DNA from: Nipponacmea schrenckii
Taxonomy: Eukaryota; Mollusca; Gastropoda; Lottiidae
Assembly (NCBI GenBank): GCA_030562195.1
Contig: CM060200.1
Span: forward strand, 32,093,023-32,157,022
DNA length: 64,000 nt
Direction: 5' to 3'
A program made the position numbers and the translations under genes. Below, one piece after another: positions 24,573 through 36,371 of the stretch (its first letter is position 1; the number at the start of each line of letters is the position of its first letter). The notes under the pieces are model-generated. The model ran no database searches. It saw only the letters and a program-made list of their open reading frames with translations, and was not told where the DNA came from.

Positions 24573-25011
24573 AAAGAGTGTTGCACCCCCATATTAAAAC
24601 CACTGGTACATCATAAGATGGAGAGCACCCGAAAAGGGGTCTTGTAGGGCATTCTCCCATGGGGATTTAGGTTTTGATTCATTGTGGTTTCCTTTGGAAA
24701 ACAATCGCGCAAATGCAACAATGTGTACGAGGAAAGCATGAGGCATGAATTTTGCAAAATGCAGTATCTCCCTGTGGTGAAAAACGTGTATAAAAATCGT
24801 TGTTAAAAAGCCCAATCCATTCACACACAAAATGCCGGGAAGACGAATGTCAGAAGCTGTTAAGTGGCAGATTATTGGCCTGCGCAGAGCCGGGCATTCT
24901 TTCAAGGAGATTGCCAGAGGAGAGTGCACTGATCTGATGAAAACATATTTCTCCTGCATGTGGTGGATGGCCGAGTGAAAGTTTGGAGGCGTCCAGGCAC
25001 AGCTTATGTAC
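24573..25011 (+). mobile_element. Tc1 element, truncated copy A
   Basis: This is the left part of the same Tc1 element as at 27,819. About 16 bp of its terminal repeat (the tatacacaac region) is deleted, and it is cut at 25,011 by the duplication junction. The start of the transposase (ATG at 24,832, MPGRRMSEAVKWQII) is present. Confidence 0.85.
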
Positions 25012-26345
25012 AAATCTTTGCGATCTTCTCACAATAATAGGAGTTTAAATCATGTGCAATAGAGGCATCTCTTTTTCCTTCCCTAGCAAATTTTGGAGAG
25101 TCGATAATAGAGCTTTTGGGTTTAACATGTTTGATACAACTATTTATCTCATTTCGGGCAATCTTATACATCTGCTTGTGTACCTCAAGACCCGTATTTT
25201 TCCACTTTCTTTCAGCCTGACGCCGCTTGGCTCTGGCAACAGAGACATCTTGATTATACCACGGTGTATTAGTAAAAACACGAAGCTTTTTGGTAGTTAG
25301 TGGGGCATGGTCATCTAAAAGCTTCCTTAAGACGTATAGTTCTGTAAAGGAATCAAAATCGTCAGGAGGATTCACACAAAGATCTGAATTTTTTAGATCA
25401 TGATTAAAGTCATTGACACAAATCGATTTATAATTCCTGTATGTGATGTCTGATTTTGCGGTGTTAGGAACAATACAGTTGAGAGAAAAGGAAATCAGTG
25501 AATGATCAGACATAAGTTTGTCGACAACAGTAACATTTGTTATAAGATCAGTTTCGGGTGCGACAACCCAATCAATAATATGACCATGTTTATGAGTATC
25601 TTGTGTAACATACTGCACCAATCCATGTCTGTCGAGAATTTGAAAAAGTTTTTTACAGAGTGGATCACTCATAGAGTCAAAATATACATTAAAATCGCCA
25701 ATTATAACGATGTTCTGTTTGGGATCGACAAAGCGTTTCTCAAAGCGTTGAAATTTGTTTATAAAGTCAACATCTGTAAGTTTATTTGCTTTGGAATGCG
25801 GGGGCGGTACAAGCAGATGACGCTGAGGGACCTTTTGAGTGAGGAAACAGGATCTAAACTTTGTTGATGACTTAGATATTTCACAAGTAATGTTCCTTCT
25901 ATACACAAGCAACACCACCACCAGAGCCTGTGAGGCTGGGAAAGTTAGCTCACTTATAACCACTCGGTGTCAACGAAGCACATTTGGACTCATCTCCATT
26001 TAGCGCAAACCATGTTTCAGTCAAGAACAGAAGATCTGTCTTTGATTCGAGAATATAATCATGTATGTCTAAAGTTTTGTTGCGGACGGACTAAGCATTC
26101 CATAGGGTTGTTTTTAAAAAAAATTTAGAACGTGAAGTTTTACTTAACTGGTCAAATTTTTCAGATCTTTTGCCACGAAATCGTTTAAGTGAACTATGTG
26201 ATTTTAGAACATGGAAAATAGAAGAAGGAAGGGTGAACTTGTAAGAGTTTCTATAATCTAATAGTTGATTTCGTGAGTATTTGATCATCATAACACCAAT
26301 TACACTGATGATCAATGTGATCAGATGAGTACATATCAACATTTG
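25012..26345 (-). pseudogene. CR1/L2-type LINE, copy 2, endonuclease half only
   Basis: Duplicate of the LINE from its 5' end down to the segment before the reverse transcriptase core. A frame of over 300 codons stays open here (25,004-25,963), longer than in copy 1, because copy 1 gained extra bases near 22,096. It includes [14 protein letters not shown] and SDHSLISF. It ends at the duplication junction and so cannot encode a reverse transcriptase. Confidence 0.85.
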
Positions 26346-26935
26346 AAGTGAAAATCTGCCATTCCGGTTGAATGGACACTATAGTGTCCATTTACTAATT
26401 GTATATCTAAAGTTTCTGGTGTTTTAGTCCATAAAGTTCTTCAAATATCATTTAAATCAAACCTAGAAGACCTTATTAACACACTGGTCAAGTGTAAATC
26501 CAAAACAATATCCATTCACACTATAAATATCCAGTTTGAGACAATCTATTCATTTGCAGCCTATGAGGGCGCCACCTAATCCAATCAATTTACCGAAGTG
26601 GGGTTTCACAAATTGTCTATAGACTCATTATGATGTTCCTCCCCACGGAAATCTTTATAGAGTTTCAGAGACTATGGCAGCAGATTCTCTTTAACCGTTT
26701 GACGAACCATAACGCGAACAAAACACAAATCAGAGTTGGGAGCGGAAAATGTGTCTACATTAGTAAGATCTCAGACGTTACAAATTTAGTTCATTGACTC
26801 ACGTAATAAGTTGAAGGGAGTGGGTCACGGTCAGCATTGAAGGGTTTGATTGCCACTCGACGCACAAACGTTAAGTCAAATTAACTCTTCAGTACCTAAC
26901 TATTTTGTTGTAGTTTGATTTGAATCGTCTTTCAG

Positions 26936-26983
26936 AATTAAAAGTAGAAGCTAGTGAAATAAATGCTGTTGGCGACAATCAAG
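26936..26983 (+). CDS. Duplicate of the 48-nt phase 1-1 exon
   Basis: Identical in sequence to 23,701-23,748, with the same acceptor (gtctttcag) and donor (GTAGGC). It was created by the tandem duplication. Because it is symmetric, its inclusion would keep the frame of the candidate short-exon gene. Use in a transcript is unknown. Confidence 0.4.
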
Positions 26984-27112
26984 GTAGGCGTACAATAAAC
27001 TTGTATATTCAAAACCATTATTTTCATACTAATATTCATTATCATATTTCAAACTCTGAAGGATTTATTAAAAATGGTGGATAATCTTCGAAATCTTTTT
27101 GGCAAGAATTAG

Positions 27113-27816
27113 ATTAACCATTCGTTAATCGGTAAAACGCGGAATCGATCGATTAAACCGATTAATTAACCTAAAAAGTCAAAACCTTGTGTTGGTTATG
27201 ATGTTATCAGTAAACTGTCAACATTAAAGTATTTTTTTTTTTACTGAACTACCGGAATCAGTCGGTATAAGTTGGTTATGACTAGAGTCTTCGGTGACAC
27301 CAATTGGTTAACCGATACCCTTGTTATCGGTAAGCTGTTCGTTATTTGAATTTGTCGGTAAAACTCAGAATTGGCCGATAGAAGAAGGTCATAGATGGAG
27401 CCGTCGGTAAAACCGATTGTTAACCGAAAGAGTGAAAAGCTTGTGTCTGTTAAGATGTTAGCGGTAAACCGTTCGTCTACATTAAAGTGATTTTTACTAA
27501 AGTTGTCGGTAAAACGCTGAATCGGTCGATAATAGACGGCCATGGGTGGGGAATGGAGCCTTCGGTTAAACCGTTTGGCTGACCTAAAGATTGGAAACCT
27601 TGTGTCAGTTATGATGGAAAACTGTTCGTGTACATAAAAGTGATTTTTACTGAACTTGTCGGTAAAACAGAATACGTCGAAAAATGCTTTATAAAACATA
27701 TTATGGTTTTCCGATGAAAATTGATAATTTTGACCGGTGGAAACGACTTCCAAACTCGCGCCAGATGTATTCTCCGGGTTATTATTTCCTAGTTTGTAAA
27801 ATTTACGATCATAATA
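27113..27816 (-). mobile_element. hAT-family relic, copy B
   Basis: Tandem-duplicate of the relic at 23,878-24,562, with a few substitutions and an extra ATTATT near 27,782. It is followed immediately by the TA target of the complete Tc1 element. Confidence 0.65.
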
Positions 27817-27818
27817 TA

Positions 27819-29078
27819 CACAACAAAAAAAGTTTTGCACCCCCATATTAAAACCACTGGTACATCATAAGATGGAGAGCACCCGAAAAGGGGTCTTGTA
27901 GGGCATTCTCCCATGGGGATTTAGGTTTTGATTCATTGTGGTTTCCTTTGGAAAACAATCGCGCAAATGCAACAATGTGTACGAGAAAAGCATGAGGCAT
28001 GAATTTTGCAAAATGCAGTATCTCCCTGTGGTGAAAAACGTGTATAAAAATCGTTGTTAAAAAGCCCAATCCATTCACACACAAAATGCCGGGAAGACGA
28101 ATGTCAGAAGCTGTTAAGTGGCAGATTATTGGCCTGCGCAGAGCCGGGCATTCTTTCAAGGAGATTGCCAGAGGAGAGTGCACTGATCTGATGAAAACAT
28201 ATTTCTCCTGCATGTGGTGGATGGCCGAGTGAAAGTTTGGAGGCGTCCAGGCACAGCTTATGTACCAAGGAACATCATGCCAACGGTAGCCTATGGTGGT
28301 AGTTCGGTTATGGTATGGGGCTGCTTCTCATTTGATTGCAAGCTGGATTTGGTAACCATACAAGGGAATTTGACAGGGGCTCGCTACCTCCAGGAAGTTC
28401 TCGATCAAGCTGTTGTTCCGCATTTTGATGATCACACATTAACCAGCAGACCCGTATTTATGGATGACAACGCTAGGCCTCATCGCTCGAGAGCTGTCAC
28501 CCAATTCATCCACAACAATGCTGCCCAGAACACCCCTTGGCCAGCGATGAGTCCAGATCTTAATCCTCTGGAACATGTTCGGGACATTTTGGGGCGCAGG
28601 ATTAAATCTCGCGACCCTCCTCCACAGAACTTGCACCAACTGGAAGCAGCCTTGCACGGGGAGTGGCGTCAGATGCCAATGCAAACATTCCAATGTCTTG
28701 TGAGGGGTATGAGGAGGAGACTGGAAGCAGTGATCAAAGTGCGAGGTGGAAGTACCCGATATTGACTGGTATTGATTCTCTTATCACCATTTGTGCTCTT
28801 TGACATCTCGTTAGAGCTCTGTCAACAATAAAATTTGAGATCTCACCATACTTTATTGCATTTTCGTTTTCCTTCATTTACACCCTAATTTCTACACAGC
28901 ATTCCCACATGCCATAAAGTCCAGATTTTCAAAACTTACGTTCATGTTACAGTCAATGATCCACTTTATTGATATTCACATACTCCTGGCTCAAATATTT
29001 ATTCAGGTTTACATACACGAGTTAAACAGAACAGTACTATACCAAAAAGTAAGGGGGTGCAACACTTTTTTTGTTGTG
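27819..29078 (+). mobile_element. Tc1-like element, 1,260 bp, internally deleted
   Basis: Inverted ends begin CACAACAAAAAAAGTTTTGC at the left; the complement of the right end begins CACAACAAAAAAAGTGTTGC. They run about 27 bp and are flanked by TA. The element is shorter than a usual 1.3-1.6 kb autonomous copy because the middle of the transposase is missing. Confidence 0.93.
28086..28765 (+). pseudogene. Tc1 transposase, DD34E catalytic domain present, DNA-binding region deleted
   Basis: The start MPGRRMSEAVKWQIIGLRRA begins the first helix-turn-helix, but after FKEIARGE the frame jumps. An internal deletion removes the rest of the DNA-binding domains and shifts frame. The second frame, open from about 28,190, carries the first catalytic Asp in SDENIFLLHVVDG. 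The second Asp is in VFMDDNARPH, and 34 residues later the Glu is in SPDLNPLEHV, so all three DDE residues are present. The tail ends RGGSTRY. All three copies in the window share the deletion, so it predates the duplications. Not expected to be active. Confidence 0.92.
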
Positions 29079-29372
29079 TATATTCGATTTTTGTTTTAGC
29101 TTGCTCTGACGTTGAAGTTGTTTTGTGTGCTAGTATTATACCTCCTGCTCTTTATTTTTTTCAATTTGTTTATTTAAGAATTATATACCTGTTTGATTAT
29201 AATTATTCTATTCTATATATATATTATTTTGTTGGATGACGATCTTAGAGATAACATGCCCACCCATTAGAGTTCTTCGGGATAGAATATTAAGTTTTTG
29301 CCCTACCTTTACGAACACGAGAAATTGAATGGCCGCAACCAGCTTCCAGACTTTACTCTTGGGTCTCATTTT

Positions 29373-31219
29373 TATACGCCCACATGAAATGGGGGGCGTA
29401 TATTGTCGTCACCCACATCCGTCCGTCCGTCCGTCCGTCCGTCCGTCCGTCCGTCCGTCCGTCCGTCCGTCCGTCCGTCCGTCCACAATTGCTCGTAAAC
29501 ACTCTACACGGTGTAATTCTTGACGGATTTAGATGAAACTTACTATGAGTGTTTATGATCACGCAAGGATGAACCCTATTGAAAATCAGCGAAATAAAAA
29601 AAAATTAGTATGAGTTTGTGCCCTTGTTCTTGAATGGCTCGTAAACACTCTACAAAGTGCAATTCTTGACCGATTTTGATGAAACTTGGTGTGAGAGTAT
29701 GTTATAACTCAAGGATAAACCCTATCGAAAATCAGCGAAATCGAAAAACATTTAGTATGAGTTATTGCCCTTGTTCTTGAAAACGCGTTCAATTTTATCT
29801 TGTAAACACTCTTGAGAGAACAATTCTTAATGGATTTTGATGAAACTTGGCTTGAGTATTTGTTATCACCCAAGGATGAAACCTATTGAAAACCAGTAAA
29901 ATCGAAAAAAATTTAATATCTGTTATTGCCCTTGTTTTTGAAAACGCGTTCAATTTTTAGCTTGTAAACACTCTACAAAGCACAGTTATTGACCGATTTT
30001 GACGAAACTTGCTGAAATTGTTTAATATCACCCAAGAATGAACCCTTTTGAAAATAGCACATATCGAAATATATTTAATAGGAATTATTGCCCTTGTTCT
30101 ATAAAATGTGTTGGATTTTTGCCTTGTAAACACTCTACAAGTCACAATTCTTGAGCGATTTTGACATAACTTGGCATGAGTATTTGTAATCACCTAAGGA
30201 TGAACCCTATTGAAATTCAGTTAAATCGAAAAATATTTAGTATCAGTTATTGCCCTTGTGTTTGAAAACGCGTTCAATTTTAGCTTGTAAGCACTCTAGA
30301 AAGAATAATTCTTAATGGATTTTGATAAAACTTGGCTTGAGTATTTGTTTTTACCCAACGATGAACCTTATTGAAAATCAAATAAATCGAAATATATTTA
30401 GTGTCAGTTATTGCCCTTGTGTTTGAAAACGGGTTTAACTTTTTGGCTAATAAACACTCTAGAAGGTACAATTCATGACCAATGTTGACAAAACTCACTG
30501 AAATTGTTGGATATCGCAAGGGATGAGCCTAATTGAAAATAAAAAATATCAAAATATATCTAATATGAATTATTGACCTTGTTCTTTTAAATGCGTTCAA
30601 TTTTTGTCTCGTAAACACTCTACATGGCACAATTCTTGATGGATTTCTATGAAACTTGGTGTGAGAGTGTGTTATAACTCAAGGATGAACCCTAATGAAA
30701 ATCAGCGAAATCGAAAAATTTTTTAGTATGAGTTACTGCCCTTGTTTTTGAAAACGCATTCAATTTTAACTTGTAAACACTCTAGAAAGAACTATTCTGA
30801 ATGGATTTTGATTAACTTTGGCTTGAGTATTTGTTTTTACCCAAGGATGAACCCTATTATAAATCAAATAAATAGAAATATATTTAGTGTCAGTTATAGC
30901 CCTTGTTCTTGAAAACGCGTTCAATTTTAGCTTGTAAACACTCTAGAAAGAACAATTTTGAATGGATTTTGATGAAACTTGGCTTTAGTATTTGTTTTCT
31001 CACAAGGATAAACCCTATTGAAAATCAGATAAATCGAAAAATATTTAGTGTCAGTTATTGCGCCTGTTTTCAAAAACGCTTTCAACTTTTGGCTTGTGAA
31101 CACTCTAAACATTCCTTTTTGACAAAACTCGCTGAAATTGTTTAATATCAACCAAGGATAGCCTTATTAAGAATTTAAAATATCAAAATATTATTAAGGG
31201 TGAACCCTATTGCAAATCA
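29373..31219 (+). repeat. GCCCAC-type modular repeat array, head plus about eleven units, ending at the assembly gap
   Basis: The head at 29,373 (tacgcccacatgaaatgggg) is followed by the CCGT microsatellite and then units of about 150-165 bp. Each contains gtaaacactcta, ttgatgaaacttggctt-like, aaggatgaaccctattgaaa and agttattgcccttgt. It continues to the gap. Confidence 0.85.
29419..29484 (+). repeat. (CCGT)n microsatellite, 66 bp
   Basis: A perfect tetranucleotide array of about 16 units at the point where other copies of the family have one to four units (for example 41,290-41,312). Confidence 0.97.
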
Positions 31220-31719
31220 NNNNNNNNNNNNNNNNNNNNNNNNNNNNNNNNNNNNNNNNNNNNNNNNNNNNNNNNNNNNNNNNNNNNNNNNNNNNNNNNN
31301 NNNNNNNNNNNNNNNNNNNNNNNNNNNNNNNNNNNNNNNNNNNNNNNNNNNNNNNNNNNNNNNNNNNNNNNNNNNNNNNNNNNNNNNNNNNNNNNNNNNN
31401 NNNNNNNNNNNNNNNNNNNNNNNNNNNNNNNNNNNNNNNNNNNNNNNNNNNNNNNNNNNNNNNNNNNNNNNNNNNNNNNNNNNNNNNNNNNNNNNNNNNN
31501 NNNNNNNNNNNNNNNNNNNNNNNNNNNNNNNNNNNNNNNNNNNNNNNNNNNNNNNNNNNNNNNNNNNNNNNNNNNNNNNNNNNNNNNNNNNNNNNNNNNN
31601 NNNNNNNNNNNNNNNNNNNNNNNNNNNNNNNNNNNNNNNNNNNNNNNNNNNNNNNNNNNNNNNNNNNNNNNNNNNNNNNNNNNNNNNNNNNNNNNNNNNN
31701 NNNNNNNNNNNNNNNNNNN
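31220..31719. other. Assembly gap, 500 N
   Basis: Exactly 500 unknown bases, a conventional placeholder length. The true distance is unknown. Open frames running through the Ns are artefacts. Confidence 0.99.
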
Positions 31720-31739
31720 AATCATTTTAAAAATGATGG

Positions 31740-32800
31740 TTCCAGCACAACTCTACCACCGGAAGGAAATCTGTACTATACAGAACCCCCATAAGGTAAC
31801 AAGTATACATTGGTTGTGATTTCAGGTGGTATCTCCTCAATCAAGTTTGAGGTCATACTGTGGGCCCTTTTGAAGAGTTCAAAATTTAAGGGCTTTTGAC
31901 ACAACTCTTCCACTGGATAATATGTCTGACATTTGGTGTTTTACAGTTTAAAAACCCTACTGAATCTTTTGTTTTGCATTAGTTTTCGTTGGTACCAATG
32001 TCATCTACGATAGCCCCTTTTAGGGACCCTTTAAGGGTCGTCTGGCACCCGCTCCACACCAAACAAATTGTCTGCCATCTGCACTGCTGAACAACTTAAG
32101 GTAATACGTTGACATTGGTGGAGATTTCGTGTGATATCTCCTCAATGTAGTCTGAACTCATCTTGTGGGCCCTATGTAGGGTCCAAAATTGAAGGGCTTC
32201 TGGCACGACCCTACCACCGGATATTTTTTCTGGCATTGGGTGTTTTACACACTACATACCCTTCTGGTTCTTTTGGCATCAGTTTTGGTTGGTACCAAAG
32301 TCATCTAGGATAGCCCCTTTTTGGGACCCTTTAAGGGTCGTCTGGCACCCTCTCCACACCAGAAAAAATGTCTGCCATCTGCACTGCTGAACAACTTAAG
32401 ATAATAAATTGACATTGGTGGAGATTTCGGGTGGTACCTCGGCAATGTAGTCTGAACCCATCCTGTGGGCTTTTTGAAGGGTCCAAAATTGAAGGACTTC
32501 TGGCACGACCCTACCACCGGATAATTTTTCTGGCATTGGGTGTTTTACACTCTACATACCCTACTGGTTCTTTTGGCATAAGTTTTGGTTGGTTCCAATG
32601 TCATCTAGGATAGCCCCTTTTTGGGACCCTTTAAGGGTCGTCTGGCACCCACTCCACACCAGACAAAATTTCTGCCATCTGCACTGCTGAATATCTTAAG
32701 GTACTAAGTGGACATTGGTGGAGATTTCGGGTGGTATCTCCGTCAACTAGTTTGAACCTATTTTGGGGCCCTTTAGAAGGGTAGCCATCCCCTTCCCCAC
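31740..32800 (+). repeat. 300-bp tandem repeat, about 3.5 units
   Basis: The phrase gacattggtggagatttcgg recurs at 32,111, 32,411 and 32,711, with a more diverged start near 31,806. Each unit also has ggacccttta agggtcg, ctaccaccgga and tctgccatctgcactgctga. The array begins close to the gap, so the true copy number is unknown. Open frames of 60-70 codons recur in each unit and follow from the repeat. Confidence 0.9.
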
Positions 32801-32951
32801 CAGGGGGGGCATGCCAGAATGCCATATTCAGACAACCTAAGTGATCCCATACATGCCTTCGTGCTCAGATATTGGTACCCTGTTCGTCTACCTTCGAGGC
32901 CCTGGGCTGCCGGTCTATTTCCTAGTTTGTAAAATTTACGATCATAATATA

Positions 32952-34211
32952 CACAACAAAAAAAGTGTTGCACCCCCATATTAAAACCACTGGTACATCA
33001 TAAGATGGAGAGCACCCGAAAAGGGGTCTTGTAGGGCATTCTCCCATGGGGATTTAGGTTTTGATTCATTGTGGTTTCCTTTGGAAAACAATCGCGCAAA
33101 TGCAACAATGTGTACGAGAAAAGCATGAGGCATGAATTTTGCAAAATGCAGTATCTCCCTGTGGTGAAAAACGTGTATAAAAATCGTTGTTAAAAAGCCC
33201 AATCTTTCACACACAAAATGCCGGGAAGACGAATGTCAGAAGCTGTTAAGTGGCAGATTATTGGCCTGCGCAGAGCCGGGCATTCTTTCAAGGAGATTGC
33301 CAGAGGAGAGTGCACTGATCTGATGAAAACATATTTCTCCTGCATGTGGTGGATGGCCGAGTGAAAGTTTGGAGGCGTCCAGGCACAGCTTATGTACCAA
33401 GGAACATCATGCCAACGGTAGCCTATGGTGGTAGTTCGGTTATGGTATGGGGCTGCTTCTCAATTGATTGCAAGCTGGATTTGGTAACCATACAAGGGAA
33501 TTTGACGGGGGCTCGCTACCTCCAGGAAGTTCTCGATCAAGCTGTTGTTCCGCATTTTGATGATCACACATTAACCAGCAGACCCGTATTTATGGATGAC
33601 AACGCTAGGCCTCATCGCTCGAGAGCTGTCACCCAATTCATCCACAACAATGCTGCCCAGAACACCCCTTGGCCAGCGATGAGTCCAGATCTTAATCCTC
33701 TGGAACATGTTCGGGACATTTTGGGGCGCAGGATTAAATCTCGCGACCCTCCTCCACAGAACTTGCACCAACTGGAAGCAGCCTTGCACGGGGAGTGGCG
33801 TCAGATGCCAATGCAAACATTCCAATGTCTTGTGAGGGGTATGAGGAGGAGACTGGAAGCAGTGATCAAAGTGCGAGGTGGAAGTACCCGATATTGACTG
33901 GTATTGATTCTCTTATCACCATTTGTGCTCTTTGACATCTCGTTAGAGCTCTGTCAACAATAAAATTTGAGATCTCACCATACTTTATTGCATTTTCGTT
34001 TTCCTTCATTTACACCCTAATTTCTACACAGCATTCCCACATGCCATAAAGTCCAGATTTTCAAAACTTGCGTTCATGTTACAGTCAATGATCCACTTTA
34101 TTGATATTCACATACTCCTGGCTCAAATATTTATTCAGGTTTACATACACGAGTTAAACAGAACAGCACTATACCAAAAAGTAAGGGGGTGCAACACTTT
34201 TTTTTGTTGTG
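32952..34211 (+). mobile_element. Tc1-like element, 1,260 bp, duplicate copy
   Basis: Same length, ends and TA flanks as 27,819-29,078. Confidence 0.93.
33218..33897 (+). pseudogene. Tc1 transposase, deleted, duplicate copy
   Basis: As at 28,086-28,765: N-terminal MPGRRMSEAVKWQII, the same internal deletion and frameshift, then the DDE part with MDDNARPH and SPDLNPLEHV. The catalytic part is an open frame at 33,346-33,897. Confidence 0.92.
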
Positions 34212-35786
34212 TATATTCGATTTTTGTTTTAGCTTGCTCTGACGTTGAAGTTGTTTTGTGTGCTAGTATTATACCTCCTGCTCTTTATTTTTTTCAATTT
34301 GTTTATTTAAGAATTATATACCTGTTTGATTATTATTATTCTATTCTATATATATATTATTTTGTTGGATGACGATCTTAGAGATAACATGCCCACCCAT
34401 TAGAGTTCTTCCGGATAGAATATTAAGTTTTTGCCCTACCTTTACGAACACGAGAAATTGAATGGCCGCAACCAGCTTCCAGACTTTACTCTTGGGTCTC
34501 ATTTTATTTCTAAGAATGTCATCATACAGATCACCCGTTCCTGTAAAGTTAACCTTTATGAAAACGAAATACTTAATACTCTTAGCCTGTTATAAAGACT
34601 AACAAAAGTCATACCGTGTACCGTACGGTAAAAATGTTACCTTCTAAGAAGGCTGCTAAAAGCTAACAAAATACTATTGATTACAAGGAATAGGAAAATT
34701 TTGACCAATCAAAATAAAATAATGCTACTTATGGGCGGGCCATTGGCTTCCCCCTAGAAAATTTCTATCAACCAACCGTCTTCAACTAATGACCATACCT
34801 CATGTATTTATACCTATATTGACTACAGACAATGAAATATCAAATGCCATATTCCTGATGGATGAATGGCCATTGGCTGTTACAAGCAGTCATGAACTGT
34901 CAAACAAATTAACTTGTTTTTGACCAAACTTGGTATGGTATGCCAGTTTTTTTAATTGTTACCTTTGACATGGCCAAAACATGCAAAAATAAGATTCTTG
35001 CTAGCAAATTAGAGACTTTGTTTAAATTTTATTTTTTTATGTGTGTTGTATCATGCACACTTTTTTTATTAAATGTAATACAATGACAAAGTTTATTCAT
35101 TTCTATACTAAAGGCAAGCATGAATATTTCTTAAGCCCAATATTAGAATAATATAACTCAATTTCAATTGAATTTGTACAAATTTGTCAATACCTTTGAG
35201 TAAAAATATAATACAATGAGAAAGTTTACTTATTTTTCTGAAACTATAGGCATGCATCATAAATATATTCCCTCTTTTTGTATTTTATAGAGACTTTGAA
35301 AAGATTTGGATCTGACAGAGTGAGATACCTTCTTAAAGATGTTATTGGGGAATATTTTGACTTCATTTTAATAAAAGATTGAATAAAGGTGATATACATT
35401 GAAAGATTTAAGGTTATATGTTTTTTATTTTGCTGATTAATTAATTTTCTAAAAAAAAATTCTGAAATGTTATCGTTTATTCCAAAAATTGATTGTCCTG
35501 ATGGGCATTATGTTGTCTTAATAAGATAAACATTTTGGCTAATTTTAAATATATCCTATCAGACGTTTATATTTTCTGTTTTCTCAGTATCAGGAATATG
35601 ATGCAAAAAAAAACTGATGATGGCTTAGTTGATTATCAGAATACCAAGTTGGCAAACCAAAGCGCAAGATGGTTTCAGGTTCCCAAGGATTTTTTGTATG
35701 TAGTGGATATGAAATTAAGATTAATATTTTCTCAGTGTGTTATCTGTACCAAATTTACTGATAACATTGTTTTGCACTATCAAATG

Positions 35787-36016
35787 CCTACAGACATCAA
35801 ACTTTCCGAATCTCTTGCTAATATTCCAAGACTTTTATTCTGTCTAATCTTGTGTTTCATATACTCATTGTGATCCTGAATTTTATTTATTTATCTTAAA
35901 CACTATTTTTATGATTTTTATATTTATAATATTTACCATAATGTATTCAGCGCCATAGAGCAGTATTTAATACTGGTTAGAGGCGCTTTATAAGTTAATA
36001 AATTATTATTAATTAT
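35787..36016 (+). mobile_element. Non-LTR retroelement 3' tail inserted in the left arm only
   Basis: The right arm goes straight from ttttgcact to atcccaattttt; the left arm has about 230 bp between. The insert ends in a loop-like gcgctttataagttaataaa followed by an attattaattatt run, which resembles LINE or SINE tails. Its family is not recognised. Confidence 0.55.
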
Positions 36017-36371
36017 TATCCCAATTTTTAATCAGACATCTGTAGTTCTTGTTATTCGATTTAAACTATGCGTATTATGACATCCCTATCACTTTTTCTA
36101 TAGTGACCTCATGGAAATCGAGAAAACCTTTACAGTCCTATAAATCCTTTAAAATGACTAAAACAAATTACTTAAATATCCATTTTTTTGCAAAAGTTCT
36201 TAACAAATAGGTGTATCTTTCATGTTTGTTTATCAAAAAAATTTGATTGTTTTTATCAGAGGCAAAAAGAATCTTAAACAGTATCTTCTATTGAGATGAA
36301 AAAGTTGATTGAGAAGGCTAACTGGTTATAGTTTGTTTACCTTTAAATAACATAAAGGTAAGTTTTATGTT

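Larger units (their letters stand above)
21773..25011. repeat. 3,239-bp tandem duplication, left copy
   Basis: The sequence from 21,773 (aaatctttgcgatcttctca) to 25,011 recurs from 25,012 with a constant offset near 3,239 bp and scattered differences and small indels. The junction at 25,011/25,012 joins the inside of a Tc1 transposase to the inside of the LINE, with 2 bp (AC) shared by both parents. The left copy holds the intact LINE continuation; the right copy holds the intact Tc1. Confidence 0.92.
25012..28250. repeat. 3,239-bp tandem duplication, right copy
   Basis: This is the second copy of the unit described at 21,773-25,011. It contains the LINE 5' half, the duplicated short exon at 26,936, the hAT relic and the first part of the Tc1 element that continues intact past 28,250. 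Confidence 0.92.
27784..29372. repeat. 1.59-kb dispersed duplication containing a Tc1 element, copy 1
   Basis: Matches 32,917-34,504 over its whole length, including about 33 bp left of the Tc1 element and about 290 bp right of it. Shared flanks mean the second Tc1 arose by segmental duplication, not by transposition. Confidence 0.9.
32917..34504. repeat. 1.59-kb dispersed duplication containing a Tc1 element, copy 2
   Basis: See 27,784-29,372. The left boundary is at atttcctagtttg and the right boundary at gggtctcatttt. Few differences separate the copies, for example one base in GCTTCTCA(T/A)TTGATT. Confidence 0.9.

Noticed and set aside
24594..25013. Minus-strand frames of 121-139 codons (also 27,848-28,213 and 32,981-33,214)
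   Set aside because: They lie antisense to the Tc1 5' region and are duplicated with it.
29329..29562. Pro-Ser-Val repeat protein or its antisense
   Set aside because: Translation of the CCGT microsatellite.
31200..31794. Open frames of 170-194 codons on both strands
   Set aside because: They run through 500 Ns; the open length is an artefact of the gap.
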